Of a stretch of 37,172 nucleotides of DNA, positions 25,420-36,153 are shown piece by piece. The translations under genes were made by a program, and so were the position numbers. Origin of the DNA: Candidatus Pacearchaeota archaeon (lineage in GTDB: Archaea > Nanobdellota > Nanobdellia > Pacearchaeales > GW2011-AR1). The stretch lies in the NCBI GenBank assembly GCA_018303825.1, contig JAGVXK010000002.1:1-37172 (forward strand), given 5' to 3'. Under the pieces are notes generated by a model. The model had not been told where the DNA came from, made no database searches, and worked only from the letters and a program-made list of their open reading frames with translations. Every line of letters begins with the position of its first letter. The first letter of the stretch is position 1.

Positions 25420-26103
25420 TTATGATTTATCTTTATATGATTCTAGGTCTTTTTTTGTTACTTTTGCATCAGTGCGCAGGATTTGCCTGTCCCTTTCTGC
25501 CTGTTCTTTTGTAGCGGCTTCCTTTGACTGCTTTATTTTTTGCTCAAATGATATTCCCAATCTATGAAGTATGATCGTGATTACTATTGCCACAACTACA
25601 CTTATCCATAGAATCCAAGTATTATTTATCACAAATGTGAGCATATCTACTGCTCTTTTTATAGTTCCAGAAAGACCTATCAATGAAGCAACTATAAATG
25701 CTCCTAGGATTCCAAATAATTTTCCTTTAAATAATACTTCTGCTATTGGCTGGAGGAAGACAAAGAGGGAAATCCATATCACTATTGCAAAGAAGAACGC
25801 CCAGGAAAGAGCATATTCAACTCCTAGAACTGCTTTGAGGAAAGGGTTTATTGAAATCAGGAATCTTTGGATTGGTTCGGCAATTGCATTTTTATCTATT
25901 ATCTGATTCCATTCCCTTTGGAGGTATTTTGTTTTTATATCTTCAATGTTTGTGGGATTTGGGATGTTTTCAGGGTTGAATCCTGTCTGAGTTTGGATTG
26001 CATCATCCACTGTTTCTGCTATTGCCAAATGAGAGAAATAAGTTATTGAAAATATAGAAAATACTAAAAGTATTAGGAATAGAATCTCTTTTTTCATTAA
26101 CAT
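25420..26103 (-). CDS. multi-TM protein of a local paralogous family
   Basis: Signal-like N-terminus, four TM-type segments, charged tail. Confidence 0.65.
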   Translation of the reverse strand: MLMKKEILFLILLVFSIFSITYFSHLAIAETVDDAIQTQTGFNPENIPNPTNIEDIKTKYLQREWNQIIDKNAIAEPIQRFLISINPFLKAVLGVEYALSWAFFFAIVIWISLFVFLQPIAEVLFKGKLFGILGAFIVASLIGLSGTIKRAVDMLTFVINNTWILWISVVVAIVITIILHRLGISFEQKIKQSKEAATKEQAERDRQILRTDAKVTKKDLESYKDKS

Positions 26104-26206
26104 AAGAGCAATGTGGACTTTTTAAAATTGTTGATGCTATCCTTTTATTATTACAATTGTATATTTATTAGAACAGCAACCATGGTAGAAGATTCTTTTG
26201 CGCAAA

Positions 26207-26917
26207 TTAACCTGTTTTTAGTCTTGCCTTTGTTTCTTCTCTCTCAAGCTTCCTTCCTAAGCCTCTGAACTCTATATCTTTCTCTACTGTTTCTTTCATG
26301 GCTCCAAGCTCCCCATGGAAGATTAATTTTCTTATTGGTCCCACTGCAAATATTATCACAACTCCTGCTATTGCTGCACCAAGATAAACAAAACTATCTG
26401 CAGAAAGATTAACGAATGCCCTGTATAAGTAGACTCCTAAGTAATAGAATGTCCAGAATATCCATAAACCTTGGGCTATCAATTTGTTTTCTATTTTAAC
26501 AGTGAAGAGAACCATAATTGCAAATGGAATAATTGATAGGATTGAAGCGCCCATCACCCCATATTGGTCTCTGATTGTTGTTATCAATGATGCTGGCATG
26601 AACCATACGGCCAAAACCGATATCAATCCAGAAATTACAAATGTTGTTACTGCACTTCGTTTGAATAAACTTTGGACTAAAGAATATATAATCATCCAGA
26701 CAAGAATGATAAAGAACAGCTTTGTGAACAATTCTTTGCTGTTAAATAGGGGGCTTATGAATGAACCTCCTGCATTGATAATTCCCCTTACGATTCCTAC
26801 AGTAACTTGCTCAGCTGTATCTGCTGCAGCCGCAAGGACAAAAAATGAGAAGAATGAAACTACAAACAATGACAAAATCGAAAAAACAAAAATCTTTTTA
26901 GATATCTCTCTTTTCAT
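26207..26917 (-). CDS. multi-TM protein of a local paralogous family
   Basis: MKREISKKIFVFSILSLFVVSFFSFFVLAAA...; start 26917 preferred. Confidence 0.65.
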   Translation of the reverse strand: MKREISKKIFVFSILSLFVVSFFSFFVLAAAADTAEQVTVGIVRGIINAGGSFISPLFNSKELFTKLFFIILVWMIIYSLVQSLFKRSAVTTFVISGLISVLAVWFMPASLITTIRDQYGVMGASILSIIPFAIMVLFTVKIENKLIAQGLWIFWTFYYLGVYLYRAFVNLSADSFVYLGAAIAGVVIIFAVGPIRKLIFHGELGAMKETVEKDIEFRGLGRKLEREETKARLKTG

Positions 26918-26990
26918 CTTCTTTAAAGAAACTCCTTGTTTATAAATATTATGCTGATAAAATGGATTTATTATTTGTTTAAATGCTCGT

Positions 26991-27248
26991 TTATCTGCCC
27001 TTGAGTGTTGCATACATTACACTTGTTCTCCACATGTATTGTTCAGCAATATAACTGATAAATGTGCATATTAAAAATGCTCCCCCGATTACTTTTAGAA
27101 CAAGAGTGTCATAAGTTACTGCAAAACTCAGTATTATTAATGAAATTACTAGACATATGATTGCAAATAAGTGTGTTGCCCACATCTTTATTATTGACGC
27201 TCCCTTCTTATTCATTAAAATATTGAACATCATTTTTACGAAATCCAT
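26991..27248 (-). CDS. small membrane protein
   Basis: 85 aa, two TM segments. Confidence 0.6.
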   Translation of the reverse strand: MDFVKMMFNILMNKKGASIIKMWATHLFAIICLVISLIILSFAVTYDTLVLKVIGGAFLICTFISYIAEQYMWRTSVMYATLKGR

Positions 27249-27319
27249 CTATTAACTTTTGGCTTACCATAATCTCTGAAATACTCGTTCGCAGAACCAA
27301 TGAAAATGATTGCTCCAGA

Positions 27320-27493
27320 TTAGCTATCCCCATTTGGCTTAACAATAACTACAAGTGCGAGTATTGCAACTATTATAAATGCTCCGCCAACAAGGAGATA
27401 TAAGATATTCCCAGTTGCCAGGCTTATTCCAAGCACCAACAAAAATATACCTATAAGAATAACAACCACATGATCGACGCCAATTCGTGCCAT
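27320..27493 (-). CDS. small membrane protein, 57 aa (not in ORF track)
   Basis: Translation MARIGVDHVVVILIGIFLLVLGISLATGNILYLLVGGAFIIVAILALVVIVKPNGDS*. Confidence 0.55.
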   Translation of the reverse strand: MARIGVDHVVVILIGIFLLVLGISLATGNILYLLVGGAFIIVAILALVVIVKPNGDS

Positions 27494-27494
27494 T

Positions 27495-28244
27495 TTACCT
27501 GGTAGGAAGCCCTCGTGATACCGCTTCCTGTTCTTCTATGACATCCAGGGCTTTCCTTCTGCCCATTTTTTCTTCATGCCCTTTCAGTACTGTTTCCAAC
27601 TTTCCGTGCCATATCGCCTTGTCTATTGCTTTGTTGAAGAATAACATTACTATTGCAAGAACGCTGACTGCCCCATATATCCAAGACATCCAGAGTCCAT
27701 TGAATCCTGCCCCCTTATTTGCAATTACACCAACAGTGTTTGTTATTGATGTATAAATCATAAATACAACCATCATTACAGCAAAGAACAACCATGCTAC
27801 TTTTTTCAGAAATGTGTTAGTTAAAAAATATCTTGTGAATACAACCATAATAACAAAAGGGACAACTGAAATCATTGCCACTCCCAATGCGGTGTATGGG
27901 TTTAGCATTGCACTTACTATTCCTTTAGGAATGAAATAGACTGCAAGAATTGATACTACCAACCCGAAAACAAATGAAAGGAATCTCCTTTCTTTAAATA
28001 AAGGTATCAAAGCTGTTATTGAACTGACTAAAATCAATACTAACAGGAAGAACAATGTTTTAACAAAGACAGGTTCATTTGCAATAAAGTTCTGCAAATC
28101 AGGACCAAAAGGCTTTACGAGATTGTCCGAAATCACAGTTTTTAATGTCTCTCCCAAACTGACAGCAGAGACAAGGGAAATCATTGACAGCAACAATATG
28201 CATGATATGAAAACTAATAAGAACCTGTTTGCCACCTTTTTCAT
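27495..28244 (-). CDS. multi-TM protein of a local paralogous family
   Basis: MKKVANRFLLVFISCILLLSMISLVSAVSLGETLK...; start 28244 preferred. Confidence 0.65.
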   Translation of the reverse strand: MKKVANRFLLVFISCILLLSMISLVSAVSLGETLKTVISDNLVKPFGPDLQNFIANEPVFVKTLFFLLVLILVSSITALIPLFKERRFLSFVFGLVVSILAVYFIPKGIVSAMLNPYTALGVAMISVVPFVIMVVFTRYFLTNTFLKKVAWLFFAVMMVVFMIYTSITNTVGVIANKGAGFNGLWMSWIYGAVSVLAIVMLFFNKAIDKAIWHGKLETVLKGHEEKMGRRKALDVIEEQEAVSRGLPTR

Positions 28245-28345
28245 GTTTTTGTTCTTTGTCTCTTTCAGGTTTATCGATAAGAAGTAATGAAAATTATCCT
28301 GAAAAAAAGAAAAAAGTTTAAATACTAAATTACTATGGTTAGGAT

Positions 28346-29167
28346 ATGAAAAAGAGCGTAGTTCTGCTGGTGTTATTATCTTTAGTTTTTGTCTTTGCCA
28401 TTTCAACAGTCAGTGCTGCAGGCGCCGGCGACGCTTTCAGGCCATTGGTTGATATGGTTTCCGGATTGATTAATACTATCATTGACACTGCTAAACCATT
28501 TCTAGAGGCAATTGTTGGTGATGTAAATGCTCCTGCAGGGGCTTCAGGAGTAAGTTCAGGAGATATTTTCTTTGCTAAGGTTTTGCTTCTTATTTTGATA
28601 GTTTCTGTAGTTTTTGCAGTTCTTGAAAATGTTAGTTTTTTCAGTTCAAATAGTTTGGTTTTGTGGATTGTTTCTATTATCGTTTCAATATTAGGAGTCA
28701 GGTTTTTGAGCGCCGAATTAGTTTGGACAATTATCCTTCCTTATTCTGTATTCGGTGTTGCAGTCAGCGCTGGAATTCCATTTGCAATATATTTCATATT
28801 CGTTGAAAAGGGATTAGCCGGACCAGGACACCATGTTTCCAGAAGGGCTGCCTGGGTGTTTTTCATAGTTGTATTTTTGGCGATTTATTTCTTAAGATTT
28901 GATGAAATTCCTAATTACGCCTGGATTTATCCTGGAACGGCTGTGCTTGCATTTTTGGTTCTTTGGTTTGATGGCACTATTCAGAAATTCTTTTTGAATA
29001 TACAGATGCAGAAGGTTGGAGCTCAAAATAAGCAGGAGTTGATAGACAAGTACAAGTTGAAAGTAGCTGAGTTGCCACAGCTCGTTGCTGCTGGAGCTAT
29101 TACCACAGCAGATGCGGACAAGAGAAAGAGAGAGTATCAAAAGAAGATTGCACATTGGATGAAATAA
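28346..29167 (+). CDS. multi-TM protein of a local paralogous family
   Basis: MKKSVVLLVLLSLVFVFAISTVSA...; long charged C-terminal tail. Confidence 0.65.
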   Translation: MKKSVVLLVLLSLVFVFAISTVSAAGAGDAFRPLVDMVSGLINTIIDTAKPFLEAIVGDVNAPAGASGVSSGDIFFAKVLLLILIVSVVFAVLENVSFFSSNSLVLWIVSIIVSILGVRFLSAELVWTIILPYSVFGVAVSAGIPFAIYFIFVEKGLAGPGHHVSRRAAWVFFIVVFLAIYFLRFDEIPNYAWIYPGTAVLAFLVLWFDGTIQKFFLNIQMQKVGAQNKQELIDKYKLKVAELPQLVAAGAITTADADKRKREYQKKIAHWMK

Positions 29168-29220
29168 TCTTTCGGTAAGAAAAACATAGAATTATTTATA
29201 AACTAAGCCTTTCTTTAACT

Positions 29221-30024
29221 TTGATGGTGAAAAAGAGGGTTTTGATATTTCTTATTTTTGGCTTAATGGCCAGTTTAGTTGCTTCTTTGATTTCCAGTGT
29301 TTCGGCAGCGGGTTTTTATGTAAGTTCCAGAGATATTTCACAGAGTGTTATTAATTCGTGGGTTAATTTTCTTGAACCAATCTTGCAGGCATTGTTTGGA
29401 GGTTACGGCTGGAGCGGAATGTTTTTGTTCGAAAGACTTTTGCTTTTCATATTGTTAATCGCTGTTATTTCTGTTGCCTTGACAAAAGTTCCTTTGTTTG
29501 GCGATGATGACAGGAAGGCTGTAAGATGGGTCATCACAATAATAGTTCCTCTGATTGGAATGAGATATATTAATTTTGAGTGGCTCAGCGCAATTATACT
29601 ACAATATAGAGCTCTTGCAATTATATTGACTGCAGTCATACCATTCATTATCTACTTTTATTTCTTATATAATGTAGATTCTGATTATGGTGCTTTAAGA
29701 AAAGTCGGGTGGCTGTTGTTTATAGGCATATATGCTGGTTTGTGGTCTACTACTGAAAATGATGCGAATGCAACCATTTATATCTGGACAGTTGTCGCAG
29801 CCATTCTTTGCCTGGTATTTGATAATTTAATAATGAGAAGGATGAGAATCAGAAAGCTGATGAATCAGGATACTTATTTCAAGACAAGGGAAATAGGGAA
29901 CACCAATATGGAGATTCAGAAAATACAGCAGCAGATGGCAGCAGGGGCGATTGACAGAAAGTCTGGAGAGAAAGCTGTGAAGGATTTGAATAAGCACAAG
30001 AGATGGCTTATCAGGCAGAATTAA
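29221..30024 (+). CDS. multi-TM protein of a local paralogous family
   Basis: MVKKRVLIFLIFGLMASLVASLISSVSA...; layout similar to 28346-29167. Confidence 0.65.
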   Translation: MMVKKRVLIFLIFGLMASLVASLISSVSAAGFYVSSRDISQSVINSWVNFLEPILQALFGGYGWSGMFLFERLLLFILLIAVISVALTKVPLFGDDDRKAVRWVITIIVPLIGMRYINFEWLSAIILQYRALAIILTAVIPFIIYFYFLYNVDSDYGALRKVGWLLFIGIYAGLWSTTENDANATIYIWTVVAAILCLVFDNLIMRRMRIRKLMNQDTYFKTREIGNTNMEIQKIQQQMAAGAIDRKSGEKAVKDLNKHKRWLIRQN

Positions 30025-30073
30025 AAAAGTTTATATATCGTAATCATCTTGTCACTAAGAGGAAAAGAGGAAA

Positions 30074-30325
30074 ATGAACAAGTCAATTGGATATGTTTTA
30101 ATTGCTGTCGGGTTTATAGTATTTTTGCTTAGCTTTCCGCAGGTTAGCAATGCAGTAAAGCTGCCAATTCCTGCCGGGATAACAAGCAATATCATAATGA
30201 TAATAGGTATAGTTGTTCTTGCAATTGGAGCGTTCTTTGTCTCAAAGTCAGGAAGCGGGAGGGTGAAGGAAGTTCCTATTTATCATGGAAAGGAAGTTGT
30301 TGGTTTCAGAAGAGTCGGAAAATAA
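30074..30325 (+). CDS. small membrane protein
   Basis: 83 aa, two TM segments. Confidence 0.55.
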   Translation: MNKSIGYVLIAVGFIVFLLSFPQVSNAVKLPIPAGITSNIIMIIGIVVLAIGAFFVSKSGSGRVKEVPIYHGKEVVGFRRVGK

Positions 30326-30477
30326 ATCTAAAATTGAAGAGATACATTATATAGAAAATAATTGTTATCTAATGTCCGCTCTTGATGTGATTTGGTAGAT
30401 ATTAGGATGTTATTGTATAAAGGAATGATGGTTTTTTAAACTATAAATGTTAAACTTATTCATGGCTAATAAGATTT

Positions 30478-31308
30478 ATGAAACCTCAAGAAAGAAAAGA
30501 TTTACCGGAGGTAAATATGGCTAATTATGATATTCTTGGAAACATCTCAATTGTCAAATTTGACAGGAAAGCTGGAAAGAAAGAAAAGAAGAGATTTGCA
30601 GAAAAATTAATGAGACAATATCCTGGAGTGAAAATTGTTCTTGAAAAATCTGGAAAGTTTTCTGGAAGATTGAGAACTCCGGAAACAAGATTTGTCCTTG
30701 GAGAGAAGACGAAAGAGGGTTTGTACAAAGAGAATGACTGTTCATTTAGGTTCAATGTTGACAGCTGTTATTTTTCTTCGAGGCTGGCAAGCGAGAGGAA
30801 GGAAATTGCCTCTTATGCCAAAAAGGGAGAAAAAGTCCTGGTCATGTTCGGGGGAGTTGCCCCCTTTGCAATTGTTATTGCAAAGCATTCAAGTGCGGAA
30901 AAAGTCATTAGCATAGAGTTGGGAAGAGAATGCAACAGATATGCTCTTGATAACATAAAAAGAAATAAATTAATTGACAAAGTGGAAATAATTCAGGGAG
31001 ATGTCAGGAAGATTTGCCCAAAGTTAAGGAAGAAAATGAAAACCGAAAAGGATAAATTTGAAAGGATAGTCATGGCAAGGCCGAATTTGAAAGATTCTTT
31101 TCTTGATGTTGCTTTGCCTTTGGCAAAAAAGAATGGAATTATACATTATTATGGATTTTATGAAGAAAATAAAGTTAATGATTTAAGAACATTGATAATG
31201 GATGAAGCTGGGAAAGCTGGAAAGAGGATTAAGATAATTAGGATAAAGAAAGCAGGGGATATTGGTGTAAGGAAGTTCCGGTATAGGGCTGATATAAAGA
31301 TATTATAG
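30478..31308 (+). CDS. Trm5/TYW2-like tRNA methyltransferase
   Basis: NVDSCYFSSRLASERKEIASYAKKGEKVLVMFGGVAPFAIVIAKHSSAEKVISIELGRECNRYALDNIKRNKL: class I MTase with Trm5-like features. Confidence 0.8.
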   Translation: MKPQERKDLPEVNMANYDILGNISIVKFDRKAGKKEKKRFAEKLMRQYPGVKIVLEKSGKFSGRLRTPETRFVLGEKTKEGLYKENDCSFRFNVDSCYFSSRLASERKEIASYAKKGEKVLVMFGGVAPFAIVIAKHSSAEKVISIELGRECNRYALDNIKRNKLIDKVEIIQGDVRKICPKLRKKMKTEKDKFERIVMARPNLKDSFLDVALPLAKKNGIIHYYGFYEENKVNDLRTLIMDEAGKAGKRIKIIRIKKAGDIGVRKFRYRADIKIL

Positions 31309-31393
31309 TGAAAGACATAAGTCTTTCCCTATCTAGTCAACGACAAATTGGAGAATTATTAATGTCCTTGACTATAAACTGAAAATTGATAAA

Positions 31394-31657
31394 TTAAATT
31401 AAGAAATCATAGGTAAATCTATGGAATAATGATGGGTCTCCAATAACCGGAAATTCTATCGGCATCAATGCTTTCGCATAATCTAATTTTTCCTCATGGC
31501 TTTCATTGTCAAGATTTCTGGCTTCCAAAATTAGATATCTTAAGTCTGTTTGCTCAATTGCATTATAACCCTTAATTGCCGTTCTTCCGAGCAAATCTAA
31601 GGTATTTGGGCCCAATGTGTAATCTTCATCTTTTTGATTTGCTTCGCTTCTATTCAT
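31394..31657 (-). CDS. hypothetical protein
   Basis: 87 aa ORF. Confidence 0.5.
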   Translation of the reverse strand: MNRSEANQKDEDYTLGPNTLDLLGRTAIKGYNAIEQTDLRYLILEARNLDNESHEEKLDYAKALMPIEFPVIGDPSLFHRFTYDFLI

Positions 31658-31681
31658 TTTATTGGCAACTAGAATTGGTTT

Positions 31682-32173
31682 TTAAAGCTTTGTTTTTCTT
31701 ATTTTCTTGAATTTTGCAATATCTTCTGATTCTATTAAAATGTCTCCTCTAAGATAATCTGGAATTTCGGAAGACACTTTTCTCACAGCTTCTTTGGTTT
31801 CATTATTATCTGTTAGAACATATATATTTGTCTTTAATGGTGCAGGATCTTTATGGTCATAAATTGTCTGGACACTAAAATATATAGAAACAAGAGGCCT
31901 TTGGCTTCTTCCCTTCCCTTTAACTATTTCATATCCATCTTGGCTTATTGGCACAGCATCAATCAAAGTAGGTATTAGTTCCAACTCTAATTCTTTTTTA
32001 GAATTCATTATCCTGGTTTGGTTTATCTGCCTTAAAATCCAGTTTGCGATTGTCTCTGTTCTTGTTAATGCTCCGTCATATCTTAGATTAAACATGAAGT
32101 GCTCTAAATCACTGATTTCTTTTCTTTCCATGGTAAAATGCGAGGTCTTGGTTTTATAAGCTTTATTATACAA
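31682..32173 (-). CDS. hypothetical protein
   Basis: 163 aa ORF. Confidence 0.5.
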   Translation of the reverse strand: MYNKAYKTKTSHFTMERKEISDLEHFMFNLRYDGALTRTETIANWILRQINQTRIMNSKKELELELIPTLIDAVPISQDGYEIVKGKGRSQRPLVSIYFSVQTIYDHKDPAPLKTNIYVLTDNNETKEAVRKVSSEIPDYLRGDILIESEDIAKFKKIRKTKL

Positions 32174-32285
32174 AGCTTATCATTATATTATAAAGGACAG
32201 AGGCATGTTAATTCTAAGTTCTATAACATCTAAATATAATATTTATTGACTTTTAATTATTATTAATATGTTATATGGAAATGAT

Positions 32286-33593
32286 TTATATCTTCATCTC
32301 TGCCTTGACTGCAGAAGGAGCTTCACCGCCGTGCCAGGTAAATTTAGGTCTTACACGAATCGGATAAATCCTCTCAGAATTATCATCTAAGACTATAGCA
32401 GAACCTTTCAAAGATGGGAGGTCATCCATCTGCTTCTTTATACTTTCCAACAAATATGTCTGCATTATTTCATTCAATGCTTCTATATCTGGTTTTGCAG
32501 TTATTCTGTGGGAGATGACAATATCTGACTGTGATAGGGCATCTGAATGGAGTTTTCCTGGCTGCTGTGTGGCCATTACTAATGAAATGCCTGGCTGTCT
32601 ACCTTCTCTCAATAATTGAATTAATGCATCACTGGCTGGCGTTTTTTCATCTTTACTTAAAAATTCATGAATCTCATCTACGAAAATCCAAACAAGGGGC
32701 TCCTTTCTATTTGAATAAGAGAGGTATTGCTGCCCATGTTGAATTGATTCAAGCTCTTCTTTTTTTCTTGAGTCCATTCTACTTTTGAATATTTTTCTAG
32801 AAATTAAGGAGATTACCAGTGCCCTAATGTTAAATGCTCCTATCGAGCTGTATATTGATGTGTCTAATATGGTTGTTATACCTGGATTTATAATGTCTTT
32901 TATTTCTGTGCCTTCTTTTCCTTTTGAAAATATTCCCCATGAATTGGCTGCTCTGAATAAAGCCAGTGCAATGTCTTTTGTTTCTTTGCCTGCTCTTTTA
33001 TCATTTTCTATTTCTTTTTGTATATCTTCTATGGTAAAGTTACTTAATTTTTCTTTTAAATCTGTTATAGATGTTTCTATTAAAACGCCGGGGAGGCTTG
33101 TAAGATTTATATTGAAAAGAGTTATCCAATCTTCTGCTTCTAACTCGCTTGCTTTAAGGGCGAATGTTTCATCAAATGGAATCATGTTTTTCTTGTAATC
33201 TTCAATTTTTCCGAAAGGAATGAAAACTTTTACTGGAAGCTTTTTTGTTTTCAACTGCCATTCATCCAGAAGAGCAGAGTCTTTCTCATTTTCGTATTTC
33301 ATTGTCCAAAAAATCCCCATTGTATCAAAAATAACTGATGCTATATTTTTTGAAACATCAAAAGGTAGGTCAGAAAGCCCTTCTGCAATTGCTGATAATG
33401 TATAACTTTTGCCCGCACCCCTCTTCCCACAAATTAAAATTACGTGGCTTCTTGCAATGTCCATCCAAATTTTATTTGAAAGAGATGTGTAGTTGCCCAT
33501 CTTCACATAGCCCTTTCCTATGTAAATCAGTCCCTTGTCGCCGAACTTTTCTTTATCAGCAGAATCTCTTCCTATTATTATATCGTATGCCAT
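32286..33593 (-). CDS. HerA-like ATPase
   Basis: HVILICGKRGAGKSYTLSAIAEGL Walker A; VWIFVDEIHEFL Walker B; LLREGRQPGISLVMATQQPGKL. Confidence 0.85.
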   Translation of the reverse strand: MAYDIIIGRDSADKEKFGDKGLIYIGKGYVKMGNYTSLSNKIWMDIARSHVILICGKRGAGKSYTLSAIAEGLSDLPFDVSKNIASVIFDTMGIFWTMKYENEKDSALLDEWQLKTKKLPVKVFIPFGKIEDYKKNMIPFDETFALKASELEAEDWITLFNINLTSLPGVLIETSITDLKEKLSNFTIEDIQKEIENDKRAGKETKDIALALFRAANSWGIFSKGKEGTEIKDIINPGITTILDTSIYSSIGAFNIRALVISLISRKIFKSRMDSRKKEELESIQHGQQYLSYSNRKEPLVWIFVDEIHEFLSKDEKTPASDALIQLLREGRQPGISLVMATQQPGKLHSDALSQSDIVISHRITAKPDIEALNEIMQTYLLESIKKQMDDLPSLKGSAIVLDDNSERIYPIRVRPKFTWHGGEAPSAVKAEMKI

Positions 33594-33908
33594 TTTGTTC
33601 TTTTATTTAGTTTTTTGTTGATATTTTAGGATTTTGTTTATTAATATATCTTATTGTTTGTGCTTTTCTTGCGTTAAATAAGGGTGACTAGATTTACCAT
33701 GGACAAAATTATAGATTATTAATGATTTGTTTAATTATTATATCTTAAATATTGGCTGATTTATCTTTCCTTGTTATAGCGGAACCCCGTTTATCGATAT
33801 GGCCTAAATCCAAGATTATTTCTTTCATTTTGATTTCTGAAATTTTATTATTTTCTAATATGATAAATCTTTCAAAAGGTTTTTAAATGGTGTTTCTCTT
33901 GTTGCGGG

Positions 33909-34934
33909 ATGAAAGAAGAGAAGAAAGAGGAGAAAGAATCTAATTCTGGGCGTCAGTCGAAGAAAAATGATTTTATTGCACAGGCAAAGAAAAACCCATG
34001 GATGCCGGCTGCGATTGTTCTTGCAATTGTTCTTGTTGTTGTCTTGTTTACTGGAGGGTTTTCAACAGGAGAAGTCAGTAAAACAGCCGCTTCAAATAAT
34101 CTGGCTGGCCTTGTGGAATCGCAAACTGGTAGTGCGCCCATAATAAATTCTGTCAAGGAACAGAGCGGCATGTATCTGGTTGATGCGAATATAGGCGGCC
34201 AGAATGTTCCGGTTTATGTAACCAAGGATGGGAAGTATGCATTTGTCCAGCCGATTCCTCTAACTGTCAGTGCAGCCAACACAAATTCCAATGCCAACAC
34301 AAATCCCAGCACTAACACAAACCCTAATTCTAATGCTCCTACAGAAGTTCCTAAATCAGACAAGCCAAAAGTGGAGCTATTTATTATGTCATATTGCCCA
34401 TATGGCACCCAGATGGAAAAAGCAATTCTTCCGGTAATATCTGCTTTGAAAGATAAGGCGGATATAAAGGTAAGATTTACTCACTTTACATTGCATGGAG
34501 AAAAAGAAGATACTGAAAACTTCAGGCAGTTATGTATAAGGGAACAGCAGGGAGCAAAGTTCCTCCCATATCTGCAATGCATATTAAATTCGACTGATGC
34601 TTACAATCCAGCTGATCAAACAGCCTGCATGCAAAAGCTCGGCATAAACAAGGCAAGTGTTGACAGTTGCGTGAACACAAAGGCAAAAGATTATTTCGCA
34701 GCTGATTCCCAATTGAGCCAGGGATACGGCGTTCAGGGAAGCCCTACTTTGGTAATCAATGGTGTTGAAGTGCAGAGTTCAAGGAGTCCCGCCGCAGTTC
34801 TTTCAACGATATGCTCTGCATTTAGCACTGCTCCGGCAGAATGCAGCACACAGTTGCCAACTTCCCAGACAAGCCCGGGGTTTGGCTATAGCTCAAGCTC
34901 ATCAGACTCTGCTGCAATTCAATGCGGGTTTTAA
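33909..34934 (+). CDS. membrane-anchored DsbA-like thioredoxin-fold protein
   Basis: TM segment, Asn/Thr-rich linker, KVELFIMSYCPYGTQMEKAILPV (CPYG), GVQGSPTLVINGVEV. Confidence 0.8.
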   Translation: MKEEKKEEKESNSGRQSKKNDFIAQAKKNPWMPAAIVLAIVLVVVLFTGGFSTGEVSKTAASNNLAGLVESQTGSAPIINSVKEQSGMYLVDANIGGQNVPVYVTKDGKYAFVQPIPLTVSAANTNSNANTNPSTNTNPNSNAPTEVPKSDKPKVELFIMSYCPYGTQMEKAILPVISALKDKADIKVRFTHFTLHGEKEDTENFRQLCIREQQGAKFLPYLQCILNSTDAYNPADQTACMQKLGINKASVDSCVNTKAKDYFAADSQLSQGYGVQGSPTLVINGVEVQSSRSPAAVLSTICSAFSTAPAECSTQLPTSQTSPGFGYSSSSSDSAAIQCGF

Positions 34935-35076
34935 TGGTTAGAATGATATGTTTTAATCTAATTGATACACCTTGTCCTGCAAATATATTTATAAAGGGTG
35001 GAAAATTAAAGCATATATAAAATGAAAATAAAGATGACCTTTAAGAAAGCTCATGGAAAGATGAGGTTCATATAAA

Positions 35077-35385
35077 ATGAAAATAAAAGAATTGAAAGCC
35101 GGGCAGGGCAAGGTGGATGTCGAGGGAGTTATAAAGTCTATGGGAGAAGTTAGGATAATTAATAAGTATGGAAAGGACCTGAAATTATGCAATGCTGTTG
35201 TTGGCGATGATTCTGGAGAGATAAGCTTGACATTGTGGAACGATGATACTGATAAAGTAAAGCAGGGAAACAAGGTAAAAATAACGAATGGTTATGTTTC
35301 TGAGTTTAATGGAAAGCTACAGCTGACTTCAGGAAAGTTCGGAAAGCTTGAAGTTGTTGATGCTGAAGCCGAAGCAGCTATGTGA
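35077..35385 (+). CDS. OB-fold nucleic-acid-binding protein
   Basis: KIKELKAGQGKVDVEGVI...GEISLTLWNDDTDKVKQGNKVKITNGYVSEFNGKLQLTSGKFGKLEVV. Confidence 0.8.
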   Translation: MKIKELKAGQGKVDVEGVIKSMGEVRIINKYGKDLKLCNAVVGDDSGEISLTLWNDDTDKVKQGNKVKITNGYVSEFNGKLQLTSGKFGKLEVVDAEAEAAM

Positions 35386-35446
35386 TTATTTGATTCATGT
35401 TTTCCAGGCGCAAAATGTTTTTAATCTTTGATTTCTTACAATATAC

Positions 35447-36070
35447 ATGTTGCTTCGGCTCCACGATATAAAAAGAATGCATGCATCTCTTGTTGGTCCG
35501 GAGAATCTTACTGCATCTACAATAGATTGTTCAAATACTATATTATATGGAAGAAGCATTTCTCTTTATGACCCTCTGAAGAGGCTGGAGTTCTCATTCG
35601 AGAAAGATGAGGATAAATACAATGCAATTGTGGAGATTTTTTCTTTGCGTAGGGAAGCTTTCAAGGGGCTATCAAAGGTATTTTCTGACAATCTCTTCAA
35701 AGAGGAATATTTGAAAAATATCGGTTTTTTCAACCCAATCGATAAAAATGGTATTGGATATATTGTGGATGACCATAACCGGGCCCTGTTCGCTTTTAAT
35801 CGGGCAGTACGTACCGACGAAGAGGATGATTTAAAATATATGGTGCTACAGATAATGATGGGCGACGGCGGAGCCATATCGAGGCAATTTAATCCAGATT
35901 CCTCGGAGCAGTTTGTAAAGGAAACATCTCTTTTTAGAGATATCGCGAATTTATATCTCCATTCTATTTACTCTCTTTGTAAAATGAAACATCCAAAGTT
36001 CTTCTATGATCCTGTCAAAAGAGTTGTTTTAACACCTTATTTTCCATCTAAACCATTTGTAAGGCAGTGA
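35447..36070 (+). CDS. hypothetical protein
   Basis: 207 aa ORF. Confidence 0.55.
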   Translation: MLLRLHDIKRMHASLVGPENLTASTIDCSNTILYGRSISLYDPLKRLEFSFEKDEDKYNAIVEIFSLRREAFKGLSKVFSDNLFKEEYLKNIGFFNPIDKNGIGYIVDDHNRALFAFNRAVRTDEEDDLKYMVLQIMMGDGGAISRQFNPDSSEQFVKETSLFRDIANLYLHSIYSLCKMKHPKFFYDPVKRVVLTPYFPSKPFVRQ

Positions 36071-36153
36071 TTTTTCAGATTAAGATTCTAAGAATTATCT
36101 TTAATAATGTTTAAATAACTAAGCCAGTTTACGCCATAATGACTTTTATATTG

